Assembly: GCA_002685535.1 (NCBI GenBank)
Contig: NYXK01000109.1
Span: 58,272 to 122,271, forward strand
Direction: 5' to 3'
Source: Deltaproteobacteria bacterium
Lineage (GTDB): Bacteria > SAR324 > NAC60-12
DNA length: 64,000 nucleotides
Within the stretch, counting starts at the first letter, position 1. Each line of letters starts with the position of its first letter. The notes beneath the pieces were generated by a model. That model did not search any database. It was not told the DNA's origin and saw nothing but the letters and a program-made list of their open reading frames with translations. Shown in pieces: positions 41,298 to 52,648 of the stretch. A program made the translations under genes and the position numbers.

Positions 41298-41947
41298 CTA
41301 AGCATTAGGGACTTGACAAGCAATATTTCCATCGTCTTTGAGGAAAATACCGGCACCACCAGGAGTAGTAAGAACTGCCAGAATTAGTATTAAACTGATC
41401 AGGTAATAAATACATTCTCCTGCGAAGTTAGAGAAAGAATAGAAAACTCACCAAGATTGATATTAGAAACGATGCCGCTGCTCTCTCCATTATCGCAAGT
41501 ACAGCTAAAGTCTAGCGTGCTACCGTCGAGTTTACATTCATTGCAAGTGGTAGAGAAACCACCACTATAGCATATTAGCGATTATCCCAACTTAGCGTTA
41601 ATCTCGAAGCGACTCACGAACTAAAAAACTGCAGATAATTAGCATCTTGGATAGATTCAGAAGGTTATAGCAAAAGGTAGAATACTTACTTTTAGCTGCC
41701 CAAACGAATTTGTGAGACATTTGTCCAACGAAAGCTTTGAGTTTATAACCTCAATCTCAGCTCCCCCAAAAGGACCGGCGCATACGGCATCAATTATATG
41801 ATCATTTGTAGATTCGAGGTTCAAAGCGCAAAGGCTAAGTGGAAGATCAAGACTCGCTTGTCTGGCTTGTTGAAGAGCCAAAGACAAAACGGTAGGTGTG
41901 AGGGTAAGGAAAGAGAAGAGGGCGGTAGTAATCAAAGAGAGCTGCAT
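41298..41947 (-). CDS. Secreted cysteine-containing protein, cyanovirin-N-like
   Basis: Four exons (41947-41690, 41628-41618, 41564-41452, 41374-41298) join in frame to 152 residues; exon 2 is only 11 nt. Signal peptide MQLSLITTALFSFLTLTPTVLS. The mature protein shows two similar halves, each with a Cys-x-x-hydrophobic start, a second Cys 14-15 residues later, an I-N/S-L strand and a D/N-G-x-I/L end (LCALNL...AVCAG...INSKLSLDKC; TCNECKL...FSCTC...SNINL...DDGNIAC). This two-fold layout resembles cyanovirin-N homology (CVNH) lectins, though pairwise identity is low. Possible carbohydrate-binding secreted lectin. Confidence 0.6.
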
Positions 41948-43543
41948 AATTGTTGTGCGTAATTCAGGAAGGTGGGAAAGAAATGTGAGTTAACTTAATA
42001 TGCGTTAAAGTATTAATAGTCGTGATAATTAGTAGAGAAAGTTGGGTGCTATTCCCTTTTATATTAGTATACGATGTGGTTACTCCATCCTGAAATATTT
42101 CTGGATGAACTTCTTGTCAAATCGCCAGATCCGTTAGTATCGATACTTGAGGCTGCCAATCTAAAAATAAAAGGAGCCAGCGTAGGCACCCAAGAACAGA
42201 GAGAAGTTGGATTCTGCCAAAGCTGTGATAAATATAGATATGCTGACTGTAATTTCTTAGTGACAGCGTATTCGGTAGTGAATAATTACTTTATCCAAAA
42301 CTTCCCCTGGCAGCAGGGATCATCTAGAAAAAGCTGCTGATCTAGTGGGACCGAGAAACAGAATGCGTGAACTGTTCGTATTGGCGAAAGGGACTAAAAT
42401 TGGACGCTTTCGAATAATGACGGCGTCCAGATTCGACTCCCCGCCTGAACTATATTAGGCAACTGTTCTTATGAAATCCATATTTGGTTCCCTACTTGCT
42501 TTTCAAAAGTGAACCCCCTAATATAGATCAGACAAAGGGGCCGAATCCGAACATCGCAATGAGATTGCTCTTACCTATTGCGATTCCCTAGAGACTGACT
42601 CTGATGTCAACCCATCCAAGGATTTGCAAGCCGCGCCTTTGCTGCCACTAATGAAATAGCCGAGTTCGCTGAGCGACTACGCTATCTAGTCCTCTGCACC
42701 CTGTCTCTGCACCCATTATTTACCCACTATATCTGTATTTAATCACATTTGTAAATCAATCATACTGGCTGGGATTTCCAACTCAAACAAACTCGCTTTA
42801 TCGTCTACATCCTACCTACAAGGTTCTCGTAGTTGATCACGTTGGAGGTTGCTTCCTGCCACTAAAAATTGATTAGCAGTGTGATTGTTATGTCACGCAG
42901 GAACTCTTACCCATAACTGTAGACAAATTGGTGATCAATTTCTCCTCATTTCATTACCTTCTCATCCATGCTCTCACCCTCCACCATACGTTGCTCATGG
43001 AAATTTTGCCCTAGAGCAATTTCCGTGGGCGCTTCGTCTGGTCTGGACAAATGCACAGCCGTCGCTGTTTCAATAGTGGTATTAGTGCAAGATTGAGATC
43101 TGCATGTCATAAGTGAGGTCTGCCCTGGTTTCCCGTCCTTCTTGCTGCCCGAGTCGCGGTTACCTCTTGTCAACATCAGGGTGAAGCCAGTGGTCCTTTT
43201 TATGCAAAACTGCCCCCTGCCCTTCTTCCACGTAAAGGTGACTCCGAAGATCATGTTGATCAATTGTATTTTAAGTTGGGGAGTGCAGATTCGTTAAAAC
43301 CTAACGGAGTTTTCAGGCGCAAAAGAAATCAAAACATCTTTATACGTCTGGCTGGGTCCGTCTCCAGAGAGATTAACGTTGGACAAGTCGCTATATTTAG
43401 GCGGAGCTCAAACGGGCTCTCGGCAGCCCGTTCCAGGACAAGAAACGGAATCAAATTTGAACACTTGGGGTCTTTCCTTATATATTGTACAGAGACGCTC
43501 CATGGTTATTGCCGTGTTTACACTTCTGCACTGTCAAAACAGC
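41948..43543. other. 1.6-kb gene-poor stretch
   Basis: Short frames (42074-42340; 42946-43263 on minus) are not convincing. No repeats recognised. The right part is the promoter of the 43.5-kb gene. Confidence 0.45.
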
Positions 43544-43918
43544 ATGGATACTACCTCTACTCAAGACTCCGCTCCGAACCCCAACACGCACTCCACTTCT
43601 CCGGCGCCAATAGACTTCTCCATCGATGATCTACTGAGAAGGGTGGAGGAATTCCAAAGGAGACAGGAGCTGGAGACGCTAGAGAGAATCACCACGGAAA
43701 ATTCGTGGCTAGAATATCATATCGCACGACATCGCCAAGACTCCACCCGCACCATGAACCTGTTGCAAGAGATATATAATGCTGTGACGTTGATGCAGAA
43801 AGCGCTCCAACAATGCCGTCTCGAGGAGATTAAGGCCAATCAATCTTGGTTGGCATTCTGGGGAATACGTGAGCATCTCGATGCAACCCCTGAGGCTCCT
43901 CCGGCGGGCTGGATTTGA
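43544..43918 (+). CDS. Small helical hypothetical protein
   Basis: Start is the ATG giving MDTTSTQDS; 124 residues, intronless. A disordered Ser/Thr/Pro head leads to IDFSIDDLLRRVEEFQRRQELETLERITTE and a coiled coil to ~residue 105, ending EAPPAGWI. Similar short helical proteins exist in related fungi to my recollection, but no function is known. Confidence 0.55.
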   Translation: MDTTSTQDSAPNPNTHSTSPAPIDFSIDDLLRRVEEFQRRQELETLERITTENSWLEYHIARHRQDSTRTMNLLQEIYNAVTLMQKALQQCRLEEIKANQSWLAFWGIREHLDATPEAPPAGWI

Positions 43919-44068
43919 TATAAACGGGACACATACTTTTTGATTTGAACAATAGAGCCCTTAATTCCTTCTCTAGCAAAAGCCTGATTAAAGATACAGA
44001 TAGCAGCTTACTATCATAATTGTCCCTCGTGAATATGTCATTCTAAATTCAAGCAATCCGAAAAAGGC

Positions 44069-44730
44069 CTATTTCGATGTCACCACCTCAACGGCCGCCT
44101 TCAATTCGGCCACCAGACCATCTATAGCATCTTTGGATTCCTTTGTCCATGCCACAAGGCTTATGATGTAAGCCTCCATTTTCGCAAAAAATCTATCTTC
44201 AGTATTAGATATCCATTCTAAAATAGGGGGTAGTTATTACCTCATCTTCTCTTCTAACCTATTGCCATCCTGTCAGCAATAGTTCATAATTCTTCTCATA
44301 AATAGGGTGCTTACTCATTTCGAAGGTTTTGGGTGACCACCTCAAGCCCACCAATTCTATCCTCAAGTCTGGCGAGTCTATCGTTAAGACTTGGGGCGGC
44401 TGGCCTCAAGCCTTGATCGTCAACTGTGTGATCAGCTCTTTGCAATTGAATACTTGTCTGTGCCTGTAGCGGGTCTCCTAGATCCGCTGCGGCCTGCTGG
44501 AGTGCAGTGTCTTGGTCTGGCCATGTATAACCTCCCAAGCCGTTATCAGTTACAAGTGAATCATAACCGGGTTGAAGGAACATTTGAGAAATTTGCGGAT
44601 TAGGAAAGTATGAGAAAACATTCTGAGCTTCCCCGCCCGGGAAGTTTCCAAGGAGATGATTTAGTTCTGACCTCTGAACTGCTGTTTGGCTTGCGAAGGG
44701 TTGTGCTGTTTGATGTGTCTGAGAATCCAT
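44069..44730 (-). CDS. Hypothetical helical protein with an 18-nt exon
   Basis: Three exons (44730-44315, 44258-44241, 44192-44069) join in frame to 185 residues. The middle exon is 18 nt. Gln/Pro-rich N-terminus, then a coiled coil NDRLARLEDRIGGLEVVTQNLRNE continuing after splicing into LEEKMRFFAKMEAYI and VAELKAAVEVVTSK. Continuity of the helix across both introns supports the model. No family recognised. The longer upstream frame lacks an ATG. Confidence 0.55.
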
Positions 44731-44844
44731 ATTGGCATGCGGTTGGATGAGCTCGTGAACCAATTCCAGAGGATGTTTTATGTTCAACTCATCTCTTTGC
44801 TATTAATAGAAGCAGCATATTCTGAGGCTTAGATCGATCTCATA

Positions 44845-45312
44845 TTACTCAGCAAATGTTTCGTAGATGGTGGGAGTCAATTTGGGACGCTTGGATTGTT
44901 CTGGGTAGTTTGTATCTATTTGAGGAATAACAGGTACTAGTTTCTAAATATTGACTAGCTCGATCTCGGTACAGAACTTGGCCCCCCCTGTCATTGCGGG
45001 TCAGTCGGTTTGGGATGGCGCGTCTGTCAGACTCACATGTGCAAGTCGTTTACAACTATCCCGCATGCTAATATCCTGGTCCAAATCTTGCATCCTTCCC
45101 TGGCTTCCACTCTCGATCCAGCTCTTCGCTTCCTCCATGACCTGGATTAACGCACCCTGACTCCCAGATATCTCATTTTCTGCCTCCCTCACCATTGGTT
45201 GAAGACGAGACCGTAAATTTTGGTGTGCAACGAGTTTTCGGGGAACTTGTTCTTGGCGTAGCTTTTTGGTAATCAGATGCTGAAGATAGAGCACTTGTGC
45301 ATTAGACATCAT
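44845..45312 (-). CDS. Small helical hypothetical protein
   Basis: Two exons (45312-45037, 44943-44845) join to 124 residues: MSNAQVLYLQHLITKKLRQE..., a helical body (MVREAENEISGSQGALIQVMEEAKSWI in part) and a tail SKRPKLTPTIYETFAE. GTGAGT donor, TTTAG acceptor. No family recognised. It lies head-to-tail with the 44.1-kb gene on the same strand, and a common larger gene is possible but not supported by an in-frame junction. Confidence 0.5.
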
Positions 45313-45909
45313 TGGACATGGACGTGGTATCAAAGATGGCAGTGTCGTGATTTATACCCCTGTATCAGAAGCATGTAGCTTGTAATCCTGCCTGGAGCAC
45401 TTATAGTGAGGGCTGGGAGCCCGATTCTCTCCTAAGGAGCCGAAATGGTCACGCCTGGATGGCGGGTGCTGACTGAATTGTTGCGTCAAATTTGTCGACA
45501 AACGGCGTCTGAAAATAGTTCTAGAAGAGGGTTGGGATATTTCTGGGATGCCCACCTTTGGGGCTGATAAAGTTATTTTAAGTGCTGGCCGGAACCTTTG
45601 TAGTGGATGGCTACGATCAGCGCGCTGTAGCGTCCCACGCCCCATGTTTGCTCCACAACACTGAAATCGAACCAAATGATGGCCTAAGAAATTAGCATTC
45701 ATGTATTGAAACGGCCAAGCGTGCAGTTAAGGCTAAATTAGGATGCTTGGAGGGGGAACCATGTTCTTGACTTGTTAATCTGATGGACAATTCTATATAA
45801 TCGAGCATCTCCTTCATCAGTTCACGAGGACGAAACCCCAACATCCACGAGTAACATCTCAAGAACAAAACCATTCAATCTCACTACACCAGTAATCACC
45901 AGCCCCGAT
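45313..45909. other. Divergent promoter region, nothing else recognised
   Basis: Between a minus-strand and a plus-strand gene. Small frames appear random. Confidence 0.5.
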
Positions 45910-46886
45910 ATGGCGTCTCAAGTTGAAATAAGAGGTCAGGAAACGGCTGTCCAGGTAAGGATAAGCATGGTTCCCCGAAGACATTCCACTGACACTCTAA
46001 GGCGCATCGTCCTGAACGCATTGATACCAGTGGTCGAATGTTACCTCCCAATCCTCGCGAGGGCGTTAGGACACAGCCACAGCTGCTTACCCGCCAAGAG
46101 ATTGACGCCATAAATAAGAAACTGCTCGCGGCAGGTCAGACCATCGAGACCACTCGCCAGAGGTTATACGAGACACGGTTCGTTGCCGATTCTGCTCTGC
46201 AGGAGCTGGAACAGGAACGTCACGTTCGACTGCAGTGCTCTGACGCTTACAAAGAAGCCCACGTCCAGTATGGAAAGAAAGCTGCGGAGGCACAGGAAAT
46301 GGCTGCCAAATGCGTATCGCTACATAAGGAGCTTGAGGAGTCCCATATGACAATTTCTAATTACGAATCGGCCTTCAAAAACTTCGAGAACAGCATCACC
46401 TCTGGGAAGGTGCAGCTTGAGGATACAGCCAAAGATCTTGAGAGGAGAACATCAGAACTCCAGATTGCTATGAAGAGGATCCAGGAGCTAGAGAAGGAAG
46501 TCAACAAGACCATCGCACGTGAGTGTCTCGCTAAGAAAACGGTCAGCGAGCTGGAGAAAGAGAGGGCACACTTGAGTCTTGACTTGGACGAGCTGGAGGA
46601 GGAGAGGGAAGATGCAGCACAGAAACATTGGGCTAGAATCAACGAGATGATAGCTCGTGAGGCCCTTGCAGAGCAAAAAATTGCCGAACAACGACAGGAA
46701 ATGGAGGAATTGATACAGGAACTTCAAGCAGCCACGACCATGGCGACGGATCGTCTGAATCATGCTGAGGGGAAGCCGGGGGCGAAACGTGCCGCAAACC
46801 CAGCGCGTGGACGCACCTCCAAATATCGAAAGTGTAAGGATGCAAGAAAAGTGGGGGACGAAGACACGATAGTGGTGTGCAGTTGA
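45910..46886 (+). CDS. Coiled-coil protein with SIM-like C-terminus (paralogous type)
   Basis: Two exons (45910-45954, 46002-46886; 47-nt intron with a CTGAC branch) join to 309 residues. After ~45 disordered residues nearly the whole protein is a coiled coil (LTRQEIDAINKKLLAAGQTI; RRTSELQIAMKRIQELEKEV; QRQEMEELIQELQAATT). The C-terminus is basic (ARGRTSKYRKCKDARK) and ends DEDTIVVCS. Domain order, a basic patch followed by a DTI(I/V)V end, and size resemble the protein at 17.6-18.9 kb, so they are probably one family. Likely nuclear scaffold that may bind SUMO; function unknown. Confidence 0.7.
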
Positions 46887-48270
46887 ATAGATAGGCTTGA
46901 TATTTCGTGATAGATCATAGGGTTGATGCATTTGCGCTTAGATTATTTTTGCCAGTAAGGAAATTTAGTTCCACTTTCGTATCAAACCATCTTCCATGCA
47001 ATACCAATCAATCAAGTGCCGAAATCCTTCCCAACATTAGGCTGGTCGCTGGAATCTCAACAGATCTATCGGTTTATCGAGCTGACAAACCTTTATCGCT
47101 GATCGTATGCCCATTGCGGCAGTGCTAAGCAGTTGAGATGGCTACGGGTATATTTCGGGCCGACAGATTACTCGGTCCTGTCGGCCACTGCGGCAATTGG
47201 CGGCTCGCCAGAACGCAAGATTAAGCTTTTCCTCTCACATTAGCTAACATCAAGCGAGGAACTGGTGGGCCCGTTCCCCGCACATCGAGACTTGGCGAAC
47301 CGAAATCGGAGTTAAGCTTACCGTGATCATTGGCTGCCCCCTGCATTTGCCCCCGGTCTCTGCCCCCAGTCTCTGCCCCCAGCCTCTGCCCCCGGTCTCT
47401 GCCCCCGGTCTCTGCCCCTGGTCTCTGCCCCTGGTCTTTGCACCTTGTCGTTGCGCTTAGCCACTCCCAACATTCAAATCACTCTGTCCTTTCTTTTCTC
47501 TTCCGTTGCTATCTTAATGTGATGCGAGCGGCTAAAAATTAAGGACACGGGTTGTCGAGTCGGGAAGGCTGAAATTCAGGTCGGAATGTTGACCCAGCCT
47601 GAGACTGCCCCATTCACCATCAAGTTCAGCAGAACCTTGGATGCCGATCTCAGAGAGTTATGTCCCACCACGTGCCTAAGCCATACTATCACGATTACGT
47701 TGCCCCATCTATCAATTCTCTCCAATGCACTGTCTACAGTTATCAACCAAAATATTGGAGCGCTTATGAGTTATTCGGACTACTTGAAGGTGCGTTTGCG
47801 GGCTTCTTCGTCTGTTCAACCGTTTTTGTCTCGTGGCAAATTTCCTACTCTATAACTCTGCCCATGGTATGGAGCCGTATTTGGAACTTGGGTCCCCGGG
47901 ATAGACGTGATATGATCAATGCCGCTATCAATCTAACAACTCAGCTAATACACGATGGTGGCTGACTTTTCTAAATTCATCGACATGCTAAAATTGGTGG
48001 CATAATCCCATTGGCAACGTGCATTACTAAGAGGTGAGCCTCTTCGCCTTCTTTCGAACGAGTTAGCTCAATGATTCTGAGGTGAAGGAGACTTCTCCAG
48101 GCAACTGCCACGCATCTCATTTTCAGGCACCTTTGCAAGCGTGCAAATAGGAACTTGCATGCCGTGTGGGGTTCCATTAATCACAGTTGGAACGTAATTC
48201 TCCTTTCCTTGTAATTGAAGTACATTTATTTTTCCTTCAGTGTGAGAGTATTGAAAGAGAGTGTCTGAAA
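46887..48270. other. Gene-poor stretch with minisatellite array 4
   Basis: Holds the fourth 13-bp array (47349-47439). A 101-codon frame at 47660-47965 (hydrophobic GLLEGAFAGFFVCSTVFV, then WNLGPRDRRDMINAAINL) might be a small or decayed gene, but support is weak. Confidence 0.5.
47349..47439. repeat. 13-bp minisatellite, array 4
   Basis: Seven units of GCCCC(C/T)(G/A)G(T/C)CT(C/T)T, same orientation as array 1. Confidence 0.95.
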
Positions 48271-50025
48271 ATGTGCTCTAACGAGATGGATGGACCGGCT
48301 GCAAATACTCTTTCCTTGTCAGTCTATTCTCCGTTACACCAACCTTCACCGACCTACCGCTACTTAACGACCGATACCTACGTAACTTTACCATCCTGTC
48401 CAGAGACAGTGGCTCCCCTCGATCTGGCGCCCTACGCCAGTCCATTTGAATGGTCCCAAACCCGCAAAGGATTCACATTATGGCTCTTATGTATTGCAGC
48501 TACCAGTACTACCTACGCAACGGGTTCTTACTCGCCTTCGGCCAGAGCCATGTCAGAAGAATCGCAGGTCTCAGAAGTCAAGATCCTTCTCGGTATAACA
48601 ACCTTTTGCATCGGGTACGCAATTGCTCCTATGCTCTTTGCACCTTTTAGCGAGATCAAGGGACGTTATCCTGTGTTTCTAGGTGCTGGAGTTGTGTTGG
48701 TGAGCGCTCAGATCTGCTGCGCAACAACCGGGAGTTATTTTGCAATGCTCTTCTGGAGATTTTGGACTGGCGTCGGCAGTTCAGTATTCTCAACAGTAGC
48801 CGGAGGCGTTGTTAGCGACTTGTATCAGGAAGACGATCGCAGTTCCCCCATGGCACTGTTTGCCGGGGCTTCGACGTTTGGCATGGGACTCGGCCCTTTG
48901 GTCTCCGGACTTTTTGCCAACTGGAGATGGGTTTTTTGGGTCCAAGTAATCATGGGTGTGATCCTGGTTGCCGCTTTACAATCTTCTTCAAAGAGACGAG
49001 GGGAAGCGTTCTCCTCAGTCGGAAGGCTCAAGCCCTGAATCAGTACTACGAAAACTGCGAACAAGCTGCGTGTTTTCCAAGGGAGAGGATAAGATGGAAA
49101 GTCCAGTCTGGCGAGGATCGTCAATCTATCAGAAGGATACTCCGCACCTCCGCCTGCCGGCCATTCTGTAAGTCACATACATCCTGTCATGATCTCGCTG
49201 ATATTTCAATCAGATCTTCTCTTCACTGAGCCAACCATCATCCTCTTCTCTCTCTGGCTCTCCTTTGCCTGGGCCATTCTCTACCTGACCTTTGGCTCAA
49301 TACCGCTCTTCACCTCACAGCAGTCTAGCGCTGTCTTCTCAGCGATATGCGTTGGGTCCATCATGTCGACCCTGATATCTGTTTTCCGAGCATCACTATT
49401 TAAGCAGCCTCCCCAGTGGGTAGGACCACTCAGGATACCTGAAGTCAACCTCTACTCCAGCTGTGCAGAAAGCCTCTTGCTACCAATTGGGTTACTATGG
49501 CTAGGATGGACCCAGTTTGACCAGATCCCTTGGATTATCCCTGCGCTGGCGGTAGGGTGTGTCACGATGGGCATTACTAGTGTTTACCTGGCAGCTTTTG
49601 GTTATTTGACCAACGCATATCCTCAGTATGCAAGTTCCGCCTTCGCTGCGCAGTCATTCTGTTAGTACTACTACTCCGTCTGGCTATTTATCAAAATCTT
49701 ATCACGTATCCAGGTCGGACAATGCTGGGTGGCAGTTTGGCCCCAATCACCACTATCATGTTTAAGAATCTCACCTTCCCAGGGGCATTGAGTCTTCTCA
49801 GCGGCTTGGTATGTCAACCTTCGCCTAAGCAGAACCCCTACTGACAATTACAAAGAGCCTTCTCCTAGCGACCGTCCCCTGGCTTCTGGTGCTTTACGGG
49901 CCTAGAATTCGTACTCGGTCAAAGTACGCAAAGGTGAGTAGGCCTTTTGATGCTGTACTAAAAGATGCTAATCTTGTCTTTCCGAATAGTCGAGCTTGGT
50001 AGAAAGACATGGGTGGGAGTATTAA
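48271..50025 (+). pseudogene. DHA1-type MFS drug/polyamine transporter with a frameshift
   Basis: N-terminal part MCSNEMDG to WRWVFWVQVIMGVILVAAL shows six helices and the DHA1 motifs (FWRFWTGVGSSVFSTVAGGVVSDLY; ASTFGMGLGPLVSGLF). The reading frame then shifts by one base near 48980: the next conserved segment TIFFKETRGSVLLSRKA is in another frame, and frame 0 stops 50 codons on. After the shift the gene continues normally through an intron at 49168 into LLFTEPTIILFSLW, the later helices and introns, ending VERHGWEY. Family (Tpo/Flr/SVOP-like) is clear. Either a recent pseudogene or a sequencing error. Confidence 0.75.
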
Positions 50026-50636
50026 AGACTGGTTTCGGTTCAGGCAAATGAAGATTTTAAGACTCTAGCGAAATGCATGAGCTTGAGAGAGATTGTGAGA
50101 TGGTTGTGTACTTAGGTAGACGCTCCCGGGAAGTTCCCCCAATCAATGTTTGAGTTTTCCGTCCTGCAAGCGATGTTGCAGGAAACTATCCAACCGCTCT
50201 GTGCGATATGGCGATCCTGTGCGTCTACATTTATATTCCTTTCTTATTTCTTTGTCAGCTCCATCCAATTTGATTTCGTAGACTCAGTAGGTTGACACCT
50301 GTGGCAGTGCACTTTTATCTCCGCCTTTTATCCGACACTTTTGCCCGTGCACGAGCTTTTCGCAACAACACTTCCAAAAAGCAAAATAATAGCTAGATAT
50401 AAAAAAAAAAAAGAATTAATATATGAATTCGTTATTCTATAAGGATTAATATCCGTTTTTAAAAATAAAAAAAATCCAAAGAAAATTAAGTTAGTTGAGA
50501 GTATGGTGTTGGTATTTAAAGTATTGTTTTTGTATTTTGGTGGGTTGCAAGGACGGGTAAATTTCTTTATTGGCACTCCATGTTGCGAATATGTCACTCT
50601 CTCGTTGCAGAGGGAAAGTACTTTTGCATTGTTTGA
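50026..50636. other. A/T-rich convergent intergenic stretch
   Basis: A run of twelve A near 50400 and strongly A/T-rich sequence to 50550. No gene. Confidence 0.5.
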
Positions 50637-51586
50637 CTACAGATGCTGACCAAGGCTTTCCGCTGTCCAACTATATACAAAGTCGGTAGAAATGTGGCGG
50701 CTAAACTGCCGTTGACGTAATACAATATCTGGGAACATGTTCGAAACACCGTGTGTCCATGCGTACTCCACTCTCTCTGGGGTCCATTTGAATTCCGTCC
50801 CATATGCGTCCATGAGTTCTGATATACGATCCCAAATACCCTCATAGTCTATCCAGGCCGCGTCCACCATTGAATGGTGAGACATCAAATTGCCTAGACG
50901 ATCAACTTCGCTTTCTCGGTCAGCGCGGGCAGCCCTGCCAAGGACGTCGATCTGTTGCATTCCCAAGGATTAGCTCTTTCATTCAACTTCAAACGACAAA
51001 GTAGACCTACATCATGTGCAGCCCTCTGCCACATCGACGTCCATCCACTTTGTTCCTTTGGTTTTTTGTCCATTCTCCAAAAAACCTTTATTATATGCTC
51101 CCAGTCTCTTCCCTCTCGTTTCAGACGTACCAGGAGCATCTTCTCATCCCAACTGTCCTTCCATCGCTTAAAATCCCGGGTCGTTGGTTCGTCGAGAGAG
51201 GAATCGCTCGCCGTGGAGCCTGGACGAACGTGGCCTTGAGAAGTGTCTGTTCCTAGCTCGTTGAGAGAGAAATTGGCTGCCGTGGAACCTGGACAACCGT
51301 GGCCTTGAGAAGTGTTGGTTACTAGAGGGTTGAGAGAAAGTTCGGTCAACGTGGGACCTAGATGAATGTGGCCGCTCAAGGCCACTAGCTCGTCAAGAGA
51401 AGTGTCGGTCGCCATGGAACCTAGATGAATGTGGCCTTGAGCGGCCACTAGCTCGTCGAGAGAGGTGTCGGTCGCCGTGGAACCTAGACGAACGTGGCCT
51501 TGAGAAGCGTCCATCACTAGAACATCGAGAGGCAAAACTGTCGCCGTGGGAGCTGGAACGTGGCCTTGAGATGTATCGGTCGCCAT
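50637..51586 (-). CDS. Myb/SANT-like protein with N-terminal tandem repeats
   Basis: Two exons (51586-51011, 50951-50637; 59-nt intron with GCTAAT branch) join to 296 residues. The first ~120 residues are five imperfect repeats of 21-23 residues (for example TDTSQGHVRPGSTASDSSLDE). Residues ~130-195 form a Myb/SANT-like helix set: FKRWKDSWDEKMLLVRLKRE, GRDWEHIIKVFW, WTSMWQRAAHD, with the Trp spacing of a single Myb repeat. After the intron comes a helical domain with Trp-rich TEFKWTPERVEYAWTHG. Predicted DNA-binding protein. Myb-like regulators have been noted in some Starships, but the assignment is moderate. Confidence 0.55.
51200..51575 (-). repeat. Degenerate ~63-69-bp coding repeats
   Basis: Five imperfect units encoding the GH(V/I)xxGSTAxDxSLDEL series of the Myb-like gene. 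The shared DNA word is CGTGGAACCT-like and GTGGCCTTGAG. Confidence 0.85.
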
Positions 51587-52184
51587 TGTGCTGATTGCTG
51601 TGTTGAATTTCTCGCCAATCCGGGTGATGTATCGAAATATCTAAAGCAAAGGGTTAAGTGATTTTATACTATTAACTTGAGTGCTGACTCGCACCTATAT
51701 TGAGGACATATTATTTCAAGAACGAGATGGATGGCTAGCAATCACTAGTCCCACGTTGATATCGAATCACGGCTACTAATGAGAGTAACCTTCAAGATAG
51801 AAAACCAACCGCGCCACAGGTCATTCTATTTTCGGGAAAAACTCACCTGCGGCATCTTAGCTCTGCCCCACAGCGGTTGAAGACATGCTTACCAACGCTG
51901 ACCACCATCGCTTGCTGAAACATGTGAATAAGAGTGCTTGCTGCTGGGTGGCATGAATAATCATATCTGTTGCAACGGTTCCTGAGGACTAAGGTGGGCA
52001 ATAATCCAGGGGCGGCGAACCAGCACTACGCCAGTCTCTGAAGTTCATCCTAAACATAGTTAAATCCCACCATGTCTATCTCAGCTTGTGCACCAAACAC
52101 CAAAATCATAGCAGTTTCAAAGACAGTCCAGCCTCCAAGCTTTGATCCATTGCTCATAATTCGTAACATAATTTCAATCACAAG
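51587..52184. other. Divergent promoter region, nothing recognised
   Basis: Between the minus-strand Myb-like gene and the plus-strand 52.2-kb gene. No repeats noticed. Confidence 0.5.
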
Positions 52185-52648
52185 ATGCCAGCATCCAAGC
52201 CCGTCAGGCATACTCAACCCCACCTTTACAATCCCCAGGTTGAGAATCCCCAGACCAACCGGCAAGAGAGTCCTATGGATAGATCTTCAAATCAGCCAGC
52301 TACTGTATACAGGCAGACGGATCTCGTTCGCTCTTTGCAATACTGGTATGCCCCTCTTGCAGGTCAGCGAGCCGTCCAAACTGGTCCAATCAACACCGGT
52401 AGCGGGAAGCGCCTGAAGGGTTCGGTTGACTGTGAGGGCTGCGTGGCGAGAGGGGTATGTACACTTAGTTTGAATCCTATGCCACGGTACTGATAACGAC
52501 CTAGCAGGTGTCATGCCCATGGACTTCAAAAGCGACCTGCACTTCGATTTTCCGCGAGGTTTTCGTCGGAGATGACTTCGCAAAAGTCAAGCCGGAGCAT
52601 AGCCGCTTTCTTGAAACTATCCACGAGGGAGACGAGGGAGAAGACTGA
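52185..52648 (+). CDS. Small protein with CxxCxxRGxxCxW motif
   Basis: Two exons (52185-52454, 52508-52648) join to 136 residues. The intron falls inside the motif: DCEGCVARG before it, VSCPWTSKATC after it, giving C-x2-C-x6-C-x7-C. The first part resembles half of a fungal Zn2Cys6 cluster and is common in short fungal proteins ending domains of unknown function. The N-terminus is Gln/Asn/Pro-rich with RSLQYWYAPL; the C-terminus is acidic (IHEGDEGED). Continuity of the motif across the splice supports the gene. Possibly a nuclear, metal-binding protein; unassigned. Confidence 0.6.

Noticed and set aside
42946..43263. 105-codon minus-strand frame
   Set aside because: No intron structure, motif or plausible promoter; judged random.
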